Shown here: positions 32,431 to 37,868 of the stretch, piece after piece
How positions within the stretch are numbered: position 1 is the first letter of the stretch
How the letters are laid out: each line of letters starts with the position of its first letter
Assembly (NCBI GenBank): GCA_964594635.1
Contig: CAZQMV010000016.1
Span: 1 to 37,868 of the forward strand
Length of the DNA: 37,868 bases
Direction: 5' to 3'
Origin: Berkiella sp964594635
GTDB taxonomy: Bacteria; Pseudomonadota; Gammaproteobacteria; Berkiellales; Berkiellaceae
Made by a program: the position numbers and the translations under genes
The notes under the pieces: model-generated
Told to the model about the DNA's origin: nothing
Databases searched by the model: none
Seen by the model: only the letters and a program-made list of their open reading frames with translations

Positions 32431-33821
32431 ATTACACCTCTTCGTTCACTGTGAGGATCAAATGCGTCTCGCACGGCATCTGAGAAAATATTTGCCGCCA
32501 GTACTAAGGTAAACATGAAAACAAAGGCAGCCGATAAGCTCCACCATACGACGGGTACTCGCGCCATTTCTAACCTGGCACTATTAATCATAGTTCCCCA
32601 ACTATACGAAGCAGGATCAACGCCCACTCCAACATACGACAAAACAGCTTCAGCAAGAACAAGTCCACTGAAATCCAGTGTTAAGGTAATGAGAATGATG
32701 TGAATAACATTCGGTAAGAAATGTTTAAAAATAATTTTAAAATCTTTGACACCCAACGAATGAGCAGCTTTAACGTAATCCATTTCGTTGATTTTCAATG
32801 TCTCACCACGCAGTAGCCGGCAAAGACCCGTCCAGCTGGTTATTCCCAAAATAGCGCATAAAGCAAGCAATCGGATATCTGAACGCTGTAGAGCAGTTGC
32901 AAACCAATCTGCATGTCTATCCATTACCAGCTGTAAGGTCAGAACCGCAGCGGCAATGAGTAAAACACCCGGTATAGAGCTTAACGTGGTGTAAACATAT
33001 TGAATAACATCATCAACCCATCCACGAAAATAACCAGCCATTATGCCAAACAGTATTGCAAACGGTAGCATCACTAATGTCGTTACGGTGCCAATCACTA
33101 AACCGGTGCGAATGCTTTTAAGAGATTGGTAAAGCACATCTTCACCGACTTGGTTGGTACCTAAAATATGATAAAAAGGGATCAACGACATCATAGCAAT
33201 CACTAAAAAAATAATGACACCTAGCATTAATAATAACGTTCGCCAAGGAAATACTGTTTTGCCCATGATGATGGCACCAAACATTGGCTCAAATGATATT
33301 CGATGTTTGGCGCAGGCATATAACAAAATGAGGATAGAAAGTGCTGCCCACACGATTATTGATTGGGATGCTATTACAATAAAGCGCTTTTTAAGATCGA
33401 TAACTTGATCATCTGCTGATTTTAAATGCGAACCTGCATAGGTTAAACGTGGGTAAGCCCTGATAACCTCACCTGTTGGTAAGGTGCTACTTTCTTTAGT
33501 GAAGGCATAAATGGCAAAGGGTGCAGAAAATGTTCGCTCAGATTGAATAGAAATTGGTTTGAGCAGTTTATCAAGAATGCTAATAATGCTGCCTTTTTGT
33601 TGCTCACTCACCTCAGTTGGTTTGAAATGGATCGTATCAAGTAAGCCCACAATGATATAAACCGCAAGTATGATCCCAGCGCACAAATTGATTGGACGAT
33701 AAAATATTTTACGCATGAAAGGTATTAGCTCATCTTTGCGCTGTGCTCGAATGACTAAAACAATACTGATTATCACCAATAAGAATATAAGGTAATCAGT
33801 TGAAAGCATGACCATATTCAT
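32427..33821 (-). CDS. Peptide ABC importer permease (OppC/DppC/YejE type)
   Basis: 464 aa, longer than typical OppC (about 300). The C-terminal 270 residues are the conserved binding-protein-dependent permease, starting GTNQVGEDVLYQSLKSIRTG. The coupling (EAA) loop is DYVKAAHSLGVKDFKIIFKH. The N-terminal extension carries extra membrane helices (LIFLLVIISIVLVI, NLCAGIILAVYIIVGLL, and one near 155-175) separated by a roughly 85-residue hydrophilic domain, presumably periplasmic. The extension is related in position to that of YejE but larger. It lies 11 bp downstream of the OppB-like gene. Confidence 0.88.
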   Translation of the reverse strand: MNMVMLSTDYLIFLLVIISIVLVIRAQRKDELIPFMRKIFYRPINLCAGIILAVYIIVGLLDTIHFKPTEVSEQQKGSIISILDKLLKPISIQSERTFSAPFAIYAFTKESSTLPTGEVIRAYPRLTYAGSHLKSADDQVIDLKKRFIVIASQSIIVWAALSILILLYACAKHRISFEPMFGAIIMGKTVFPWRTLLLMLGVIIFLVIAMMSLIPFYHILGTNQVGEDVLYQSLKSIRTGLVIGTVTTLVMLPFAILFGIMAGYFRGWVDDVIQYVYTTLSSIPGVLLIAAAVLTLQLVMDRHADWFATALQRSDIRLLALCAILGITSWTGLCRLLRGETLKINEMDYVKAAHSLGVKDFKIIFKHFLPNVIHIILITLTLDFSGLVLAEAVLSYVGVGVDPASYSWGTMINSARLEMARVPVVWWSLSAAFVFMFTLVLAANIFSDAVRDAFDPHSERRGVM

Positions 33822-33832
33822 CGCATTCTGCC

Positions 33833-34810
33833 TTATTGGAGCCTGATCCGTGGATCAACGAATGTATAAGAAATGTCAGTTAAGATAAGTCCTATCACGT
33901 AAAGTAACGATCCTAAAAAAACCATTCCTCTGACGATTGCAAAATCCTGGAGCTGAATGGCATCAATGGTATAGCTACCAAGTCCTGGTATCCCAAAAAA
34001 GGACTCCATTAATAAACTGCCCATAAACAGTAACGGTAAAATAGCAACAACCCCTGTTAAAATTGGGATCATAGCATTTTGTAAAACATGCTTAAATAAT
34101 ACCGCAGATTCCTTCACGCCTTTTGCTCGGGCCGTCCTGACGTATTCTTTGTTAATTTCTTCTAAAAACAATGTACGGTACCATCTTGTTCCTGCACCAA
34201 TTCCGCCAATAACACCAATAAAAATGGGAAGTAAGATAAATTTCCACAACTGCCAACCGGGTTCATAGCCTGAGATTGGAACAACTTTTAATACGGTAGA
34301 AAACAGATATTGCCCGCCAATAATGTAAAACAAGCCTGAAATAGACATCATCATGACACAAACCACGACACCTGCCGTATCAAGATAACTATTTCTAAAA
34401 AAAACGATTAATAAGGCAATCATGATGTTGACCGCCAGCCCTAATATGAGCGTCGGCACAGCAATTGCCAAACTTGGCCACATGCGTTGGTAGACATCAT
34501 AACCAATATCACGTCCTGCATCCGAATAACCAAATTGCAAGGCAAACAGCTTAATCGATTTCTGAAAGAAGATGGTATCCGTTATTTTATGAAATCCATT
34601 TTCTTTATTGTTAATAAAGAGGGGTTTATCATAGCCATGCTGTTCTTTCCATGCATCAACGCTGGCTTTGGTGACATGCTTTTGTCCGAGGTGCACTCTG
34701 GCCATATCATCGGGTGTATTAACAATAAAAAACAACCCGAAAGTGAGAATATTTACCCCAATTAAAATGGGGATCATGTAGAAAATGCGGCGAATGATAT
34801 AGCCAAACAT
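33833..34810 (-). CDS. Peptide ABC importer permease (OppB/DppB type)
   Basis: 325 aa, the usual length. It starts MFGYIIRRIFYMIPILIGVN, the signature N-terminal helix of OppB/DppB. The EAA coupling loop is EYVRTARAKGVKESAVLFKH, and the C-terminus holds GSLLMESFFGIPGLGSYTIDAI and ends YTFVDPRIRLQ, all typical. It sits 3 bp after the binding-protein gene and 11 bp before the second permease. Confidence 0.93.
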   Translation of the reverse strand: MFGYIIRRIFYMIPILIGVNILTFGLFFIVNTPDDMARVHLGQKHVTKASVDAWKEQHGYDKPLFINNKENGFHKITDTIFFQKSIKLFALQFGYSDAGRDIGYDVYQRMWPSLAIAVPTLILGLAVNIMIALLIVFFRNSYLDTAGVVVCVMMMSISGLFYIIGGQYLFSTVLKVVPISGYEPGWQLWKFILLPIFIGVIGGIGAGTRWYRTLFLEEINKEYVRTARAKGVKESAVLFKHVLQNAMIPILTGVVAILPLLFMGSLLMESFFGIPGLGSYTIDAIQLQDFAIVRGMVFLGSLLYVIGLILTDISYTFVDPRIRLQ

Positions 34811-34813
34811 GTT

Positions 34814-37018
34814 CTATGGCTCCCTTGCTATTTTTGCTAACACTAATGAACGATGGATCTTCTTCCAATAGATGAAAACAGCTGGCAGACAAAGTAGTAT
34901 TAATATGAGCAATGCTATGGTTAATGGCCAAACAATTGGCTGATTCCACGCATGACGATACTGTTCGCGCAGAGGAGCATTGATGGAGTTGTATTTCAAT
35001 GTGTAACGAGCAATACCATTGGGCTTGGTTAAACCTACCCATTGATGACGTAAAGAATACAGCTTAGGATGATAACCGCCAAACCAAGGGCTATCTTCTT
35101 GTAACATGACATTAAGCTTTGAAATGATCTCCTGACGCTCTATGCCATTTTGCATACTCTTCATTTTGTAAAATAATTTATCATACTCTGGATTTGCATA
35201 ATTGCAGGCATTTTCGCCCTCAAATTTCACTCGACTATTATTGCTGTCAAAAAGGAATAGAAAATTTTCAGGATCAGGATAATCTGCAGCCCAACCCCAA
35301 CTGAATATCTGAAAATCCCCATTGCCAATTTTACTTTGAAAACGATTATATTGCGTAGCACGAACAATAAGCTCTATGCCAATTTTCTTAAATTGCTTTC
35401 TGATCCATGACAATTGTGCTTGCGCGGTAGGACTGCCACTTGATGCAACATCTAAATATAAAGTTAATGGATTTTTTGTTTTTGGATCGATACCATTAGG
35501 ATACCCTGCTTCATTCAGCAGTTTTTTGGCTACTGCAATTTCTTTACGCTTAAATGATTTGTTTTTTTCATCAACCTCATAAACCACTTTATTAATCCCA
35601 GGTAACGATTCATCAAAACCAAATATGCCAGGCGGTATTGGGCTTTGAGCAATAACACCACTCCCATTTAAAAAAATATTGACGTATTCTTCCATGTCCA
35701 TTGCAATCGCAATCGCTTGTCTTAGTTTCCGCTTCTTGGTCGTATAGCCGCCGACCTTTTCGTCTAACATGTTGAAGCCCCAATAATAAAAAATGGGCAA
35801 CACCGCAGTATTTAAACGTATTCCTTTATCCAGTAATTCTTGTGAGAGATTGATATTACTGACCGATGTTGATTGCATTGCCTGATCATAGTTATCTGAA
35901 GTCACGGCTGATTGGTCATAATATCCTTGCAAAAATTTGCTCCAAGCAGGAATATTTTCCTTTTCTAACATAAATATAATTCTGTCTAGAAAGGGCAGCG
36001 GTTTGCCAGCATATTTATTAAGTAACTCCTGATCATCTGCGTCACCTTCTGCAGGATAAGTTTCACCATGAAAATTGGGATTTTTTTCTAAAACCATTTT
36101 TAAATTGGGGTTGTTTTCAGTTAGCAAAAATGGACCAGAACCAACCGGATACCAATCAAGAGAAATGTTGCGTTTTAATAATGATTCTTGCGCATAAAAT
36201 TGTATTGCTTCCCATGGCATGGGTACAAAAAATGGCATTGCCAGCCAATAAATAAACTGTGGGTATTTACCAATCATGATAATTTCATATTGATAGCGAT
36301 CAATGACTTTGACACCTTTTAAATCAAAGTTACGCAAATCAACATACTGCACATCACCATCTCGAATACCATGTTCTTTGTAATAAGCTTTTAACTCAGT
36401 CGATAGTGCTTTAAGCCCTTCAATATGCGTTTCCATTAATCCTAAAATCGGGCAATTCAGTGTGGGATCAGCTAATCGCTTGATTTGATAAACATAATCA
36501 TCCGCGATCACTTCACGGGTACCTGTTTTTTCAAAGTCTTGCAACGTGTGTTTATCACTGACTTGATCTTCTGTGAGATGAAGATAGAGAAAATCATCAG
36601 TTTGCGGATTTTTTGCAAAAGCCGGATGTTGCTGATACAACATGCCTTCCTTAATTTTTATCCGATAGACAGTGAATGCAACGTTGGTGTCATTTTCAGC
36701 GACCTCGTTACCGTCTTTATCCTGATAGATGATCTCCGGCATTTCCCTTGCACTTAGAGTAGTGAGTTGATAAGGTCTTTTTAAATAATGATATTGCAAC
36801 GGAGGTTCATAGATTTGATAAGTAAAGATAGCTTCTTCAGAGCTATATGACACCGCGGGATCTAAATGTTTTGGTCTTTCACTAAATGAGGTGTAAAGCG
36901 TATTATCGTTTTGTTCCCTGCTAGGATATGGATTATTCCATGCATCATCGCAACCACTCGTTAGTAGTGAGCTTGTGATCAATAATAACTTAGTCAACTT
37001 ATAAAGCACGCTGATCAT
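34814..37018 (-). CDS. Peptide-binding lipoprotein of an ABC importer, with C-terminal membrane helix
   Basis: 734 aa, family 5 solute-binding protein (OppA/DppA). The signal MISVLYKLTKLLLITSSLLT is followed by SGC, giving a lipidated C23. SBP_5 features include FSERPKHLDPAVSYSSEEA near the start, YPVGSGPFLL, LRQAIAIAMDMEEYVN and WGWAADYPDPENFLF. Unusually, the C-terminus has a transmembrane helix (about 695-718, PLTIALLILILLCLPAVFIYW) followed by a basic tail, KKIHRSLVLAKIAREP. The protein may therefore be anchored at both ends to the inner membrane instead of free in the periplasm. It is the first gene of the importer operon, divergent from fabI. Confidence 0.9.
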   Translation of the reverse strand: MISVLYKLTKLLLITSSLLTSGCDDAWNNPYPSREQNDNTLYTSFSERPKHLDPAVSYSSEEAIFTYQIYEPPLQYHYLKRPYQLTTLSAREMPEIIYQDKDGNEVAENDTNVAFTVYRIKIKEGMLYQQHPAFAKNPQTDDFLYLHLTEDQVSDKHTLQDFEKTGTREVIADDYVYQIKRLADPTLNCPILGLMETHIEGLKALSTELKAYYKEHGIRDGDVQYVDLRNFDLKGVKVIDRYQYEIIMIGKYPQFIYWLAMPFFVPMPWEAIQFYAQESLLKRNISLDWYPVGSGPFLLTENNPNLKMVLEKNPNFHGETYPAEGDADDQELLNKYAGKPLPFLDRIIFMLEKENIPAWSKFLQGYYDQSAVTSDNYDQAMQSTSVSNINLSQELLDKGIRLNTAVLPIFYYWGFNMLDEKVGGYTTKKRKLRQAIAIAMDMEEYVNIFLNGSGVIAQSPIPPGIFGFDESLPGINKVVYEVDEKNKSFKRKEIAVAKKLLNEAGYPNGIDPKTKNPLTLYLDVASSGSPTAQAQLSWIRKQFKKIGIELIVRATQYNRFQSKIGNGDFQIFSWGWAADYPDPENFLFLFDSNNSRVKFEGENACNYANPEYDKLFYKMKSMQNGIERQEIISKLNVMLQEDSPWFGGYHPKLYSLRHQWVGLTKPNGIARYTLKYNSINAPLREQYRHAWNQPIVWPLTIALLILILLCLPAVFIYWKKIHRSLVLAKIAREP

Positions 37019-37029
37019 CCTTAATCTAC

Positions 37030-37060
37030 TTTACATATCCCACACCATACCAGGTAAAAT
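37030..37060 (+). promoter_or_regulatory. Weak candidate promoter of fabI
   Basis: TTTACA (37030-37035) and TAAAAT (37055-37060) each match five of six consensus positions, but the 19-bp spacer is long. The gap between the divergent binding-protein and fabI start codons is only 81 bp, so both promoters lie here. Confidence 0.3.
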
Positions 37061-37099
37061 TAACAACCGACTTCTCGCTTTACAAACAAAGAGAACAAC

Positions 37100-37868
37100 A
37101 TGGGATTTTTAGCAGGCAAACGCATTCTTATTATAGGTCTAATTAGTAATAAATCGATTGCAGCCGGAATTGCAACGGCAATGCACCGCGAAGGAGCAGA
37201 ACTTGCCTTTACCTATCAATCAGATCGCTTTGAATCACGACTAAAAGAACTTATCAGTGAATGGCAGTCTGAGATCTGTATTCCTTGCGATGTGGGCAGC
37301 GACGAAGAAATCAGCCATGCCTTTGAAAAGCTTAGTAAAACTTGGGATCATGTGGATGCAATTGTGCACTCCGTCGCTTATGCACCAGCAGACCAACTTA
37401 ATGGTCAATACCATGATGTGTTAACCCGTGAGGGCTTTAGGATCGCTCACGATATTAGCTCTTATAGTTTTGGAGCAATTGCCAAAGCGGGCTTGCCCTT
37501 AATGAAAGGCAATGGCGCTCTCCTGACCTTAAGTTATCTTGGCGCCAATCGTGCCATCCCCAGCTATAACGTCATGGGGTTAGCTAAAGCCAGCTTAGAA
37601 GCCAACGTTCGCTATTTAGCGGCAAGCATGGGGCCTTTAGGTATACGCGTGAATGGGATCTCCGCAGGCCCAATTAAAACCTTAGCGGCTTCTGGCATTA
37701 AAGGGTTTAAACAGATGCTGAGTTACAATAAAGAAGTGAGTCCGCTTAGAAAGAACATCGATGCTATTGAAGTTGGTAACGCTGCGGCATTTTTATGTTC
37801 TGATTTAGCTTCAGGAATAACTGGGGAAATTATGCACGTCGATGCGGGATATAATATTGCGGCTATGC
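37100..37868 (+). CDS. fabI: Enoyl-[acyl-carrier-protein] reductase (NADH) FabI, 3' end cut by the window
   Basis: The last step of each fatty-acid elongation cycle: NADH-dependent reduction of enoyl-ACP. 256 codons are present; the E. coli protein has 262 residues, so only a few are missing. The start MGFLAGKRILIIGLISNKSIA is the family's nucleotide-binding N-terminus. The catalytic residues Y146, Y156 and K163 (SYLGANRAIPSYNVMGLAK) fall at exactly the E. coli positions. Position 93, glycine in E. coli (a known site of triclosan-resistance substitutions), is alanine here (HSVAYAPAD). Many natural FabI proteins vary there, so no resistance is claimed. AAGAGA precedes the ATG. Confidence 0.95.
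   Translation, partial: MGFLAGKRILIIGLISNKSIAAGIATAMHREGAELAFTYQSDRFESRLKELISEWQSEICIPCDVGSDEEISHAFEKLSKTWDHVDAIVHSVAYAPADQLNGQYHDVLTREGFRIAHDISSYSFGAIAKAGLPLMKGNGALLTLSYLGANRAIPSYNVMGLAKASLEANVRYLAASMGPLGIRVNGISAGPIKTLAASGIKGFKQMLSYNKEVSPLRKNIDAIEVGNAAAFLCSDLASGITGEIMHVDAGYNIAAM

Noticed and set aside
1..37868. CRISPR arrays, tRNA or rRNA genes, insertion sequences
   Set aside because: I saw no regular repeat-spacer array, no tRNA cloverleaf or rRNA signature, and no transposase or terminal inverted repeats; the 22-bp repeats at 3496-3561 have no unique spacers.

Overview
The window looks like the chromosome of a gammaproteobacterium of the Legionellales type (Legionella, Coxiella, Berkiella and relatives). 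It is AT-rich, its housekeeping genes are typical gammaproteobacterial ones, and the gene order gloB / yafS-like methyltransferase / rnhA / dnaQ, with mltD beside gloB, matches the arrangement known from E. coli. Interspersed are eukaryote-directed-looking proteins (a Fic-domain protein, a PP2C-like protein, a large coiled-coil membrane protein) of the sort host-adapted bacteria of this order carry. The genus is inference; no rRNA or tRNA is present to anchor it.

Layout. 1-3600 is an accessory segment: a palindromic repeat, a HipA toxin kinase with its HTH antitoxin behind three matching palindromic operators, an ArgR repressor with a candidate autoregulatory ARG box, and a DUF4143 ATPase preceded by three 22-bp tandem repeats. 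3626-10512 (minus) is a coupled operon of an AddB-like nuclease, an AddA helicase-nuclease and a cytosolic 5'-nucleotidase. 10592-13868 (plus) holds a glycerophosphodiester phosphodiesterase and the methionine importer metNIQ. 13899-16348 holds an MFS transporter, a structured intergenic element, rlmJ and a small coupled ORF. At 16425-16601 lies a 58-residue bacteriocin-like peptide with a double-glycine leader. 16693-21000 is the DNA replication and repair, glyoxalase and murein transglycosylase block. 21105-27512 is a second accessory segment: a pentapeptide-repeat membrane protein, the divergent Fic and PP2C-like genes, an outer-membrane beta-barrel protein and a coiled-coil membrane protein. 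27560-37018 (minus) is a tightly packed unit encoding a peptide ABC importer (binding protein, two permeases, fused double ATPase), an HDOD protein and a CNNM/CBS protein. The window ends inside fabI.

The most interesting systems are these. (1) The divergent Fic and PP2C-like pair recalls the Legionella effectors AnkX (Fic-domain phosphocholine transferase) and Lem3 (PP2C-fold dephosphocholinase), so a writer/eraser pair is a reasonable hypothesis. The Fic motif is non-canonical, and the best-looking Fic start codon is followed by an in-frame amber codon. (2) The orphan double-glycine bacteriocin-like peptide has its own candidate promoter and ribosome binding site. (3) The hip operon is in toxin-first order, with operators spaced about four helical turns apart and one abutting the toxin start codon.
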